Below, piece by piece: positions 34,201 to 45,890 of a stretch of DNA of 64,000 nucleotides (position 1 is its first letter; every line of letters begins with the position of its first letter). Source of the DNA: Rhodosorus marinus (lineage: Eukaryota; Rhodophyta; Stylonematophyceae; Stylonematales; Stylonemataceae); contig JAMWBK010000009.1 in assembly GCA_029953675.1 (NCBI GenBank), forward strand, positions 806,001 to 870,000, read 5' to 3'. The notes under the pieces are model-generated. The model was not told the DNA's origin and ran no database searches. It saw only the letters and a program-made list of their open reading frames with translations. The translations under genes were made by a program, and so were the position numbers.

Positions 34201-34859
34201 GATTTCCTTCCCAGCAGACTGACTGTATTTCGCCCTCACCCTCGCGAAGTGTGCTATGACTTCCTATCAGCCAGCTTGACGTGAAGATCTGCAACTAGAA
34301 TTATGCAGTTCCGCGGACGAAGTAAGACTTCTTTTGTCGAGGCGCCGATTAAAATTGTGGAACATTATGGATTCGCATCGATCTGCTTTTTACGGCCGAT
34401 TCCTTGAATTGACGAATGCGTACGTACCTTTCCGTCAGAACATGCTATCGCAAACCGCTTTCCTTGAGCCGCAGTGTCGATGTGGGGATCTACAGCCACG
34501 CCATTGAGTTTAGAAGATCCTTGTATTCTCGTTCGTATTTCCTGTACTATTGAACTAGCTCCTCTTACAGAACTTGAAACGATCAACATGCGATCATCCC
34601 TATCCACAGACGCGATGACGTCGTCACTGAAGCACCCGCTAGCAAAGCACAAGCCAGTAATTCTTGACTTGTGCAGCGCGAGCAACCGATTTATCTCGTT
34701 GCCGAGAATATCCAGAACAAAAACGTCGCCACGCGTCGTTCCCACTGCTATGAACCTGGTGGAGCAGCTCACACAGGCTACGGACCCGAATTCAACCGGC
34801 AGTTCCCACAAACTCTCCGTGGAGAACGCAGGTTCATCCTCATACATCGCAACGACCAA
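31232..34859 (-). CDS. VPS41, HOPS-complex subunit
   Basis: HOPS tethering subunit for fusion at late endosome and lysosome/vacuole. About 12 exons. The N-terminal WD40 propeller has CVSCSTRFIAVGTTRGDVFV, LDILGNEINRL, LNGVAVDPHIDTAAQGKRFA and GEIQSVCWEGNLLAWSTTSR. The middle has VGDRLEWLIEKE-like SIGDRLEWLIEKERYEEAID and VVGEKFLLSLLGSQEWQKLS. The helical C-terminal (clathrin heavy-chain repeat) part has KLLFSYLHTLFNINPDHINQ, HHKALLELYCAFGSPG and FVLQRMGDLVAALEVLLDDS followed by AIEFAKEQADPELW, the segment most diagnostic of VPS41. The start at 34859 begins MVVAMYEDEPAFSTE. I see no cysteine-rich RING domain at the C-terminus, which ends at ELDQLVRKPV; many VPS41 proteins carry one, so it is either lost or on an unrecognised exon. 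Propeller exons near 33720-34080 are the least certain. Confidence 0.9.
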
Positions 34860-35085
34860 CGAAAGAGCAGAACCCGAACAGATTCTACCGTACCGAATGC
34901 CCAGCCAGCGCCCTTAGAACGCGGCGTTCAATGAAATGGCATCAATCCATCCCCAATGCAGGCTCAGTTTCTCCTCTCAAAGAGAAGCTCGTTCCTTCAA
35001 TCCCTCAGAAGTGCTCCCTGCGATCCCCTCCGCCTTCAACGAAACGTACTCTCACTGATTCATAAATTTTGGGAAATCAATCTCT
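34860..35085. promoter_or_regulatory. Probable VPS41 promoter region
   Basis: Short stretch upstream of the VPS41 start, before the repeat array. No specific element recognised. Confidence 0.35.
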
Positions 35086-35620
35086 GCTCATCCACTCCTC
35101 AGAAAAAGGGACGTTTTCCTCAAGCTCTTCCTCCACCTTCCTAACGCGGTGTTAACACCAAGTCTGTGGATTCAGACAGGCTTCTTAAAGTAGCTACTCT
35201 GCTTGATCAGTCCGGCAAGACGATGTACACCAAAGGCTCGTTTTGGTCTTGGTGTCATGAGGCTCAAGACCTTAGGCCTTGATGATTGAGCTGACAAGCC
35301 TGAGCATTGCTCAAGCATTCCTCAGAAAAAGGAAATCTTTTCTCTAGGTCTTGATCCACATTTCTAACATCGTGCCACCCCTCTTAAGTTCATTGACTTT
35401 GATGGACAACCAGAACGGCAGCTTCCCTGCCTTGGTAATTCTTGAGCAACTGCCTTCCGGCCTGGGTTTTGGTGCGATGAGTTTCAAGATCTTAAGCCTT
35501 AGCGTTCTGCGCGGATGAAGTAGCTGAAGAACTGCTCAAGCCGTTTCTCAGAAAGGAACGATTGTCTCTAGTCATTCCGGTGATGTACAGCGGGCTCCCT
35601 GAAATAGCTTTCTACGTCCT
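35086..35620 (+). repeat. Satellite-like tandem repeats, ~223-bp unit
   Basis: Anchor GCTCA-(N)-CTCAGAAA(AA)GG occurs at 35086, 35309 and 35534, spacing 223 and 225 bp. A second anchor, GGTG(T/C)(C/G)ATGAG-(T)TCAAGA(C/T)CTTA(G/A)GCCTT, sits at 35251 and 35471, spacing 220 bp. Copies are clearly diverged. No gene lies inside. Confidence 0.7.
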
Positions 35621-35650
35621 GGTGGTTTCTGTGCGCGCTAAGATCTATAT

Positions 35651-35937
35651 CCTTGAGTCTTCGCCGCAGCCCTTCTGCGCAAGAAGATCTGACCTTGAGT
35701 CTTCGCCGTGGTGATTCTGAGCAAAACGTTCTCACCTTGAGTCTTTCGCCGTGGCCATTCTGTGCATTGAAGATCTTAAGTCGTGATTCGACTTGTGTTC
35801 CGCTGATCGTGGCGCTTGAAGATCTGTTGCCATTTCTTATTGACGATTTGATCTGAAGGATCTCACTGGGGAACGACTGCCCGAGCAAGAAGTTCTGACC
35901 CTGAGTCTTCGCTGTGGTCATTCTGCGCAAAGAAGAC
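35651..35937 (+). repeat. 42-bp repeats, three in tandem plus one dispersed
   Basis: The unit begins CCTTGAGTCTTCGCCG and continues with a TTCTG-GCAA segment and an AAGATCT-type segment. Tandem copies start at 35651, 35693 and 35735; a fourth copy starts near 35899. Because 42 is a multiple of three, a 120-codon minus frame (35930-35568) reads repeated RRRLKVRSSCAEG-like blocks, but I see no sign it is translated. Confidence 0.7.
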
Positions 35938-36675
35938 CCGAGCTTGTGAATCCGTCTTTGATTTTGTTGATAATGCTTCTCTTGGCTTTTCTTTGAGAAG
36001 CATTTGCACTGAAGGATCTCACTGGGTAACGACTTTTTGTCTTTGGTGTGGGGGGCCTGAGGCGGCTAAGGATCTGACGAGGAGCTCTTGCGGCTTTGCT
36101 TTGGGCTCTCGAAGCTTGAAGACCTAAGGTTTTGTTGTTTATGAGCTTGGGAGATCTGCATGGTCAACTGTGCTAAAGGATCTCGCTGATCACCGACGAT
36201 TGTCTTTGGATTGGGTTCAGAGGATGCTAGCGGTCTAGCTGAAGAACTTTTGGGACTACCTTCTCAAGCTTAGAGATCTTTGTCCCATTCCAGCCAAGAA
36301 TTGGGCTTTTAGATCGTTTGTTGGCATTGGGGCAAAATGGCGTTTGTTGGGTTTGATGTGTTCGGAGCTATTGAGTTTGGTCAGCCACGATCTTCTTGTA
36401 CACGGACCCGTAGACGTCCACAGCATGTTCTGAGATCGAATCCGATGGTAAGGGCTTGATTAGCGATTGGAGGTTGGGTTTGTCCTTAACTTGAGCAACG
36501 ATTCCTCCGTTCGTTCTGTGCCTTCAGGAGCGGATTCTCAATGGGATAGAAGAGTTTGTGTATGGAAAGGATGTAGCTGGTTCGTTCTAAAAATTGGATC
36601 AGAGGAAAACAATCGATCTTGTAGGATTGGAGTTCCCACCTCAACTGAGCACCTGGTTATTTCTTGTACACGTGG
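35938..36675. other. Intergenic, further weak repeats
   Basis: GGATCTC(A/G)CTG elements recur near 35857, 36013 and 36178, suggesting decayed members of the array to the left. A 74-codon plus frame at 36467-36691 is not supported. The end of this interval should hold the promoter of the next gene. Confidence 0.4.
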
Positions 36676-37610
36676 ATGGAAAACAACTTAGATTGGTTCA
36701 AGAAGAAGAAGGGAACATCTGAGCGCGAAGTTGACAGAATACCCTCCGACGCAGATTGCTCTTGTCCGTGCGGAAGTAGTGAGTTTGTTCCGTAGCCGCT
36801 CAAGAATGCTTTTTCGTTGCTTTGATCTGGGATGCAAAAAAAGGCGTCCAACAGTCTCAGCGATGTGCTGAGAAAGAATGCTGTCCTCATGCACTTAGGT
36901 AAGACCTATGCGAACTGTTGTCGCCCCTTCCACAAGGGGGAGTCGCTGCCGAATGCGCTTGAACTTTTACGGAGCCGGTACGCGGCTTATTATTATCGAT
37001 TGCCCACGTACATCATGAAAACCACGCATGAACGAAACGAAGACTTTGCCAAGTCACGACGCGCTTGGAAGGTACTGTGGAACAGGAAACAACGACTATC
37101 TTCGCTAGCGGGGAGATCTGAAACTCAATGAAGATGAGCTAAAGAACAGGGTTGAACCACTCTGTACTGTACAGAACGAAATCACCGAATTTTGCTTGCT
37201 CCACCGATTCTTGAGCTTGGAGGTCTTGGAACAGAAAGTTACTCAGCGCGAGACACAGTTCATTATGTTCAGGTACTCCTACGGAAACGAGCAGTGCCAT
37301 AATACTCCCCTAAACTCGAAAATCCAAAGCTTCACTTTAAATGCTTCATTCACGATACTTTTCGACTTTCGCCCGGTGCAGGGTCACGCTCTTACACGAA
37401 GGAGTGCCAGCGAGCTTCATAGAGCAGAGCAAATTGCAACAGGATCAAGGAAAGTAAGAAAAGCACGCAAATTACGGTTTACTCCGTGCAAGACATGCAT
37501 TGGCAATCGCCTCGTACCAATGTCGACGGCCTGTTGTCATGATTATTCCCGTTGACAGGTGGTGGTATCGTAGCGGTCGTTTGGTTGACTTTGAGATGAG
37601 CGAAATCTAG
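36676..37610 (+). CDS. YchJ/UPF0225-like SEC-C and NTF2-fold protein
   Basis: Five exons fit exactly in phase: 36676-36778, 36899-37071, 37109-37272, 37382-37453 and 37559-37610, giving 187 residues. Joining exons 1 and 2 creates the SEC-C zinc motif CPCGSSKTYANCC, followed by RPFHKGESLPNALELLRSRY and AAYYYRLPTYIMKTTH, the conserved order of the bacterial YchJ family. Exon 3 has LSLEVLEQKVTQRETQFIMF, exon 4 GVPASFIEQSKLQQDQG and exon 5 KWWYRSGRLVDFE, matching the family's NTF2-like fold through its SrF-WxYxxG end. The bacterial family averages about 150-160 residues. The function of YchJ is unknown; zinc or protein binding is inferred. The first ATG gives MENNLDWFKKKKGTS with no obvious transit peptide. 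Without splicing the CPCGS half of the motif is lost, so this gene is easy to miss. Confidence 0.87.
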
Positions 37611-38460
37611 AAGATTTGCTGCGTTCCACCGTTCCATATCATGGTTCAGGTTTGAGAGAACTGTGAACATGATGCAACTGCAGATGAACGAGTATTGTAA
37701 GTGCAACTCTGAAATCTCACTCTGAAAAGCGCGGAAAGAGTACTGAGCCCCGTGAAAATGCTTTTTCTCTTGAATCTCCGAACGCAGTTGATATTTTACT
37801 AGGACGGAGTCATATGGCGTAAGCGGGAGGACGGGCTGAATCTACGTCTGGAGTAGTGCAAAAGACGGATTGCTGTGTCGAGCAGATTCTTCATGAGCTC
37901 CAACTTGGTTGGCGTTGAAAGCCTAGGGGTGTTTTTGGGCGAAGGACTACACCTCGATTATACCTTCCCATTGGCATGTTTTTGGGAGTCCTCAGAGCAA
38001 AGGTGTCGGTAGTCTCGTACGAACGGCTATAAGCGAACAAACAAACGGTACTCTTCTTCTGCCAAGAGAGGAAACTTGCGCGCAAAATCGTGAACGAGAT
38101 CACAGTTCGCATTCGAGACGGTCCATGCCCTTGACTGTGCTGAACGTTTGTGGCCACGGTGCTTGTCAGCGGCGACCTCTCCGGGTCCGACAGCTGCTCT
38201 CTCTTTTCAATCGAGAAGAACTCAATGAGGTTGACTGTCTGTTCAGCCAGATTTTTGGTAACAAATATATTAGGATTTGCTTAAAAAAATTGAGCCGGAA
38301 AGCCTTCGTCCCTGGTAACCCGATACTTGAATTTGAGAACGAGTATCTGCCATTTGGCATAGGAATGGTCGCGGGTCCCGACAGAGGCGGGCATAAACAC
38401 ATCCGAAAACTTCATCCGCACAAACTTTTGGTTTGGCTAGTGGTATCTTAGTTCGCTCAC
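37611..38460. other. Intergenic, one unsupported frame
   Basis: A 108-codon plus frame at 38125-38451 (with LFNREELNEVDCLFSQIFGN) is protein-like but lacks any known domain and abuts the stop of the nitrilase on the other strand. Nothing else is seen. Confidence 0.4.
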
Positions 38461-39804
38461 TCAGAAATCAGAGACTGTCACTGAGTAGAGATCAGACCGC
38501 TTTTGTTTCGTCACAGGAATCGACTGACGAACCTCGCTCAATCTCTCCAAGTCTATCTCCGAGTACAAGATTTGCTAATCACGACAAAAAGCAGCGGGGA
38601 CTTGGCTCAAGGTGCTACTTCAAATCTTGACAGAAGAGGACAAAAGAGCTCGCTCTTACCTCTGACTCGTCTGCTTCCGCGATGACCATACCCCACGGAT
38701 TACAAACCATGGAGTGGCCCCATGCGACATAGCTTCCGTCCGGATCACGGGCAGGACTGCATGCTGCAACGTACATCTGGTTGTCTAGCGCTCTAGCCCT
38801 CATAAGAAGCTCCCAATGCGCTGGTCCAGTAGTCATGTTGAAGGCTCCCGGGATACATAACAGCTTAGCCCCTGTGAACAGACAAGGCGATAGAGCGCAG
38901 TCAGGATAACGCGTACGTTAGGTCATGGTTAAGCACGTCGAAACATTGCACCATAGCTCCCACCTCGACCTGACAGAAGCAGCGAAAGCTCGGGAAATCT
39001 AACATCATAACAAATTGCTACTCCAATCTTCATGCCACCAACTTCGAAAGTCGTCAAAGAGTTTCCTGCTGAGAGAACCTCGGACTCCTGCCGATATTTA
39101 GAAGAGCTTCCCATATCAGATAAAATGATTCCCCCTCGCAACGCGGAAGAGGGTTGGGCAGTAGTGACAGTAACTTACCATGAATCGAATTCCTCCAGGG
39201 ACATCTATGTCAAACAAATGTACCTTTCGATGCTTTGCGACGATTGTCCCCGTAGGTGAGACGCTAACAGAAGTATTGTATACTTTTCCTTCCGAAATCT
39301 CTGGAATTGAGCCGCCCACGACATACAGCGAGTGCTCAGCTGCAGCGTTCTGTAGCATTTCTACAGTTGATCCCGGTTTGAAATCGCCGAGCTTCGTCCC
39401 AACCTCTGGAACTTCCTCAGCATACTCCCTGGTCCACGAAAAATTAACGAAACATGCATTAGGCGCCTAGGTTTTATCGCATTGGTAGCACCGTTGCTGG
39501 CGAAGATTACTTACGGGAAACATTTGTTATCGTAAGGGCAGTTAAAGCACTCCGGAAGCATGACCAGTTTTGCCTCATTCGCATGAGCTTCCTCGATCTT
39601 CTTCCTCGCCAAGGAGAGGTTGGCCTGCTTATCCGCTCCCACGGAGACTTGCAGCAGCGCAATTTTAAACTTGTTCCCAAGCGATTCAGCCTGAACAGCC
39701 ATCCTCGTTGCAAATCGTTTCCCAAAACCACCGCTCGTACCCTCCCGCTGAACCCGACGAACCGCAGTCCCACACGCAAACCCAAACCCTAGAGCGTGAC
39801 GCAT
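38461..39804 (-). CDS. Nitrilase-superfamily omega-amidase (NIT2-like)
   Basis: Hydrolyses omega-amides such as alpha-ketoglutaramate, completing glutamine transamination. Five exons. The catalytic triad is intact: Glu in [13 protein letters not shown], Lys in [14 protein letters not shown] and Cys in [13 protein letters not shown]. Other landmarks are [58 protein letters not shown] and [20 protein letters not shown]. The last exon reads [20 protein letters not shown] and RSDLY, typical of the NIT2 branch. The start at 39804 gives about 45 residues rich in Arg, Gly and Phe before the conserved part ([20 protein letters not shown]), which suggests import into mitochondrion or plastid. An internal Met just before the domain could give a cytosolic form. 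NIT2 is favoured over NIT1/ureidopropionase by the PAHWELL and RSDLY motifs. Confidence 0.93.
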
Positions 39805-39867
39805 CAAGTTGCCTCGTACAAATCTAGAACAAGGAAAAAAAAAAACCCTCAACTCTACCTCTAGTTC

Positions 39868-39900
39868 TCTCTATCTCTCTCTCTCTCTCGCTCTCTCTGT
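39868..39900 (-). repeat. GA microsatellite upstream of the nitrilase
   Basis: The plus strand reads mostly (TC)n with one CG and one AT interruption; the nitrilase sense strand is therefore (GA)n, 65-95 bases upstream of the start codon. Confidence 0.75.
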
Positions 39901-40105
39901 TACCCTTAGCTACTTGAAATTCTGGCCTGCAGGTTCCCCAATCCAGTCGAGCTATCTATCCCATTCTCATCCTTTTCAATTATCGTAAATCCCAAAACAG
40001 CCGACCTCTTCTCCCAACAGGAAATTTCTCGATTTAGGGGCAGATGGTAGTAGGCAGTCTATGTGAAGATTTCTCCGATACTCTAGTTGGTACAGAGGTG
40101 TTGCC

Positions 40106-40179
40106 ATCCATACGGTATGGATCTATACAATGCCAATTACTGAGTTCTCTGATGGATGGTATCCATCAGATATTGTATA
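40106..40179. repeat. Cluster of three nested inverted repeats
   Basis: ATCCATAC-G-GTATGGAT at 40106-40122; TCTGATGGAT-GGT-ATCCATCAGA at 40148-40170; and outer arms TATACAAT (40124-40131) with ATTGTATA (40172-40179) enclosing the second. It lies upstream of the nitrilase and downstream of prolyl-tRNA synthetase. Confidence 0.65.
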
Positions 40180-40842
40180 CTACTCTTGGCGCATCGCTAG
40201 TTTCCCACCCGGTTCGGCTTGGAGAACTGAGAATGAGCCTTGAAAAGTATGGCCTTCGCCCCTCCAAGTCCTGGAGAGAAACCCAATAGATGATGGCTTC
40301 CAGATGACAGTGACCAGATGACGTTCACATGATGACAGGAATTCGCTTACAAACCACGACCATCCCATCTGGTTTGCAGCTGCAAGGGACGACGCAGTGA
40401 GGCGTGTCCGAAATCCGGATAGAATTTGCTGAGGAGTTTCGAGTCTAATGGGATGGATCGTAGGTCGTAGCCAGTCAGTCTTCCTCTCTTGCTTCTCAAG
40501 CTTCAGATAGCTCTAGCTTCTGACGATCCCTTGTCAAGTTTCCGAAGCAAGAAATCTCCTCTATTTTTTTGGATACGATTCCTGTCGCCATACATTTCGA
40601 TGGATGTCTTACGCGAAAGGCTCGTTGTTCTGAAAGGCCTCTACAGCGAAGAAGAACTGATCGAGGGCGGTGTCCGCTGCAATCTCTGTAAGTACGGAAA
40701 GAACTTTAATTCTCATTTTGTTGACTTTGTTAAGGGAGAGAGACAACAAAGAATAAAGGCCATCGGCATCCTCAATAACGCGGAGGTTTCATCCTCCCAA
40801 CCTCTTACATAAACACATCCTCCGCGTGGTCCTCGATCAGAG
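40180..40842. other. Intergenic between ProRS and the nitrilase, one weak frame
   Basis: A plus-strand frame at 40489-40812 (107 codons) contains LRERLVVLKGLYSEEELIEG and a CNLC pair. It has no recognised domain, and its apparent continuation lies antisense to the last ProRS exon, so I do not call it a gene. Confidence 0.4.
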
Positions 40843-43117
<2,275 letters not shown>

Positions 43118-43163
43118 GGGCCCCCCCAAAAAACAAAACGCCTCAATCAATCGGCGTCCCTCT

Positions 43164-43191
43164 CCCACCCCCCTCCTCCTCCCCAACCCCC
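43164..43191 (-). promoter_or_regulatory. G-quadruplex motif upstream of ProRS
   Basis: On the ProRS sense strand the runs are G5, G4, G6 and G3 with loops of 2, 7 and 1 bases, 47-74 bases before the ATG. This satisfies the canonical G4 rule. Effect on transcription or translation is inferred. Confidence 0.55.
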
Positions 43192-44729
43192 AACCAAACA
43201 ATATCAAAAACAATCAACCCAAACAACAACCCCAAAACCCCAAAACTGCCTAGATCAATCGATCGATCACCATCATCTCCTTCACCCTTCTTAAAGTCCC
43301 TCAAACCCTAAACCAAACATCACACATCCGTAACCCCAACCAACTATCCCTCCATTCCCCTCCCCCTTGTATATACACATATATATACTACCATCTTCTC
43401 CTTCACGCTCACAACTCACTCACATTTGTAGTAAATAATCCCGTACATCTCCTCAAAAAGCCCTGGCACAGAAGCAGATAAGCCATTAATAGATGCCCAG
43501 CAAAAAGAAAAAGCCGAAGAAAAAAGCCTTCTCAACACACTGGACATGGAAATTGAAGAATGGTTTTACTCCCATTTGCTACAGCCTGTAAAAAAAGAAT
43601 AAAACACAAACAATTCTATATTTCTCTTGACATATAAAATCGATGAAAAAGCTGATAGAAAAGAAATATGCTTCATTTTGCCCCATTTTCATGCTTACTT
43701 CTTTTTGGCTTTTTCGTGGGTCATGGAAGCATCATTTTTTTTGGAGAGGCTTTAAAATCTGCTCCAGAAGCAGTTTTCGTGACATCCCCCCCCGCCACCA
43801 CCTACAATGACGGTAATCAACCCTACTTCCCCTCCAGAGGGCAAGTGGAGCCACTTCCCCTCCACTTCCCCCAGTGGTCGGTGGGAGATATAACCAACTG
43901 AGATTGGGACCACCTACTACCATCTTCCAGTTTTTCTTGATCTTTACAATGCTTTTTGGTGTTTGGTTCGTACGGCTAACCCCTAGGGTTAGTGGATCAA
44001 CAGTAGCACGTGCAAGGAAGGTTTAGCTCCCCCCCTCCCCCGGGATCTTTTTGCTTTTTCTGTAAAACATTTTCATTTCATTTCTTGTAGAAAAAATGAA
44101 CCTAGCATTGTACCTTCAACATACCGTAAATATTTACCGTAGATCTTCATTTCAAATGTGATAAAACAGAAGAGAATCCAACTACGAAGAGGAAATGCAC
44201 GGGTATTACTTGTACAAGGTCCATAAAACCGATATATACTTCCAATCTTCGTGCTGCACGTGTCCACAAAACAACATAGCCTATAAGCGTCACCAACAAA
44301 ACCTCAGTCTTTTATATAATGACTGATATAAATAATCGTTTTCTTTTTTTAAGTTACATATCAATGGATAAAATAGACTGAGCAAGACGTGACGATCATA
44401 GCAGTACAGGTTTTTATAATTTTGTGAATGAAATTTGTGGATCCGTCGTCGTCGGGGCGTCGATGAGGATTTTGGCATTGCGTTTGAGAGTCTCGACGTA
44501 AAAGAGGAATTTCAGCGTCAATTTCTCTTTTGTATCGTATGTGGAAAGTCTGATCGAGAGGTGGGTCGTATAGGCTAGGATTGGTGTTGTGGGATAGCAT
44601 AGACGGCGAATTGAAATCGTCGTTGATTCTTTTGAGGGCTTAGGAAAGATTCTGTTTTTCAGATAGCGAAGGTCGGTTGGCTGATCCGTACTCGAGGTGA
44701 CAACCGTTTGTTAACGAGGATCATTTAAG
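43192..44729. other. Intergenic region between divergent ProRS and eS12 genes
   Basis: About 1.5 kb without a recognisable gene. An AAACCCTAAA telobox-like motif lies near 43308 on the plus strand. The central part is AT-rich with short runs of C. The last 200 bases before 44730 should contain the eS12 promoter and 5' UTR. Confidence 0.5.
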
Positions 44730-45263
44730 ATGTCTGACGAGGAAAATGTAGTTGACGAAGTCATGGAGCCGCAGGAGGAAGCTCCCGTGGCTGAGGTGAT
44801 GAACCTCCGTACTGCCGTTCAGGAGGTGCTGCGTCAGGCACTGGTGAGCGACCAGCTGGCCCGTGGTGCCCGTGAGGCGGTCAAGGCTCTGGATCGCGGT
44901 GACGTAAGTGATTTTATTCGGTCTCCTTCTGGCGGTTCAGTATCTGACTGTTTCTCCCCTGTGGTCCTGAATCAAATACAGGCCAAGGTGTGCTTCCTTG
45001 CGCAGGACTGTGACGAGAAGCCGTACCCGATTCTCATCGAGGCCCTCTGCAGTAACGTCCAGGTTCACCTTATTCGTGTTCCGCACAAGCTTGAGCTCGG
45101 AGAGTGGGCTGGGCAGTGTAAGATTGACCAAGACGGGAAGGCGAAGAAGGTCAGAGGCTGTACATGTGTAGTGGTCAAAGACTTTGGTGAAAAGGGCGCA
45201 GGATACGACTTTTTGCGTGACTACATTGAGTCAGGAGGAACTGAGCTTGAAGCTGAGGATTAA
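44730..45263 (+). CDS. RPS12: 40S ribosomal protein eS12
   Basis: Two exons, 44730-44903 and 44982-45263, joined by an intron that starts GTAAGTG and ends ACAG, give 151 residues. The sequence matches eS12 throughout: an acidic N-terminus (MSDEENVVDEVMEP), LRTAVQEVLRQALVSDQLAR and GAREAVKALDRGD in exon 1, then AKVCFLAQDCDEKPYPILIE, ALCSNVQVHLIRVPHKLELG, EWAGQC and CTCVVVKDFGEKG in exon 2. Family members have 130-155 residues. The 78-base intron is a multiple of three with no stop codon, so an unspliced translation also looks intact; the GT-AG sites and the clean family match after splicing decide for an intron. The protein belongs to the L7Ae fold group and sits on the beak of the 40S subunit. 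Confidence 0.96.
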   Translation: MSDEENVVDEVMEPQEEAPVAEVMNLRTAVQEVLRQALVSDQLARGAREAVKALDRGDVSDFIRSPSGGSVSDCFSPVVLNQIQAKVCFLAQDCDEKPYPILIEALCSNVQVHLIRVPHKLELGEWAGQCKIDQDGKAKKVRGCTCVVVKDFGEKGAGYDFLRDYIESGGTELEAED

Positions 45264-45515
45264 ACTGAGGCTTTGCCATCCATGATAAGCTTGTGTACGA
45301 TTTTGTTGCCCCGTTTTCCAGGACGAAGGTCCGCTCCGTTTCCCCCCTGAGGAATGTAAGAAGCCACAGTGACTATCCGGCACTGAACGTATGCTCTTCG
45401 TGTCGGCCCTCCTTGGCGAACTTTGATCTCTCGCCGTTGGTTCCTTTTCTTCGAAATACCGTCAATTCACCAATCATCGACTTTGAACAGTCCACCGTCT
45501 TCGAACTTATAGTCT
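45264..45515. other. Convergent 3' regions
   Basis: Short gap between the eS12 stop and the stop of the minus-strand gene. No gene; probable polyadenylation regions of both transcripts. Confidence 0.4.
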
Positions 45516-45818
45516 TTACTTGAACAAAAACGCTAGCCCAACAAAGAACAGAATCAATACTGAAGCAGTCATCCCGAAGTGCACGACCGCCTTCGCGCTC
45601 TGCTGGACCATGTTCCTCATGGCCAACTTCACGTACGAATCACCCCCTTTCGATGGCTCAGGTCCTGAAGCTACCTCCACTTGCTTGTCCACCTCAGACG
45701 CCATCCGAGGGGTCAACCTTCCCGGAAGCCGTCGAGTATCAACTCCTCTCCGCACGCTCACACTCAACGACCTATCAAACACTCCCTTACCAACTCCGAT
45801 CCCACTGACAAAAGCCAT
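45516..45818 (-). CDS. DUF3285-like small membrane protein, plastid-targeted (probable)
   Basis: Single-exon frame of 100 residues. The first 40 residues are rich in Arg, Ser and Val with almost no acidic residues (MAFVSGIGVGKGVFDRSLSV, then RRLPGRL), as in a plastid transit peptide. The conserved part is SYVKLAMRNMVQQSAKAVVH followed by one hydrophobic helix, FGMTASVLILFFVGLAFLF. From memory this agrees with the cyanobacterial DUF3285 family (SYVKLAMRNMV, HF-LT, a single transmembrane helix, VGLA-L), whose function is unknown. I infer a gene transferred from the plastid ancestor. If right, it is a useful marker that this organism is photosynthetic or descends from one that was. Targeting is inferred from composition only. 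Confidence 0.7.
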   Translation of the reverse strand: MAFVSGIGVGKGVFDRSLSVSVRRGVDTRRLPGRLTPRMASEVDKQVEVASGPEPSKGGDSYVKLAMRNMVQQSAKAVVHFGMTASVLILFFVGLAFLFK

Positions 45819-45890
45819 ACTTAAAACCGTCCCTAAGAAACCTAATCAGAAGAAAACAACAGTTAACCCCGGAGACAATAGGGACAGCGC

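Noticed and set aside
35568-35930. 120-codon minus frame with repeated RRRLKVRSSCAEG-like blocks as a repeat protein
   Set aside because: The periodicity is explained by the 42-bp DNA repeat, whose length happens to be a multiple of three; no start, splice or family evidence.
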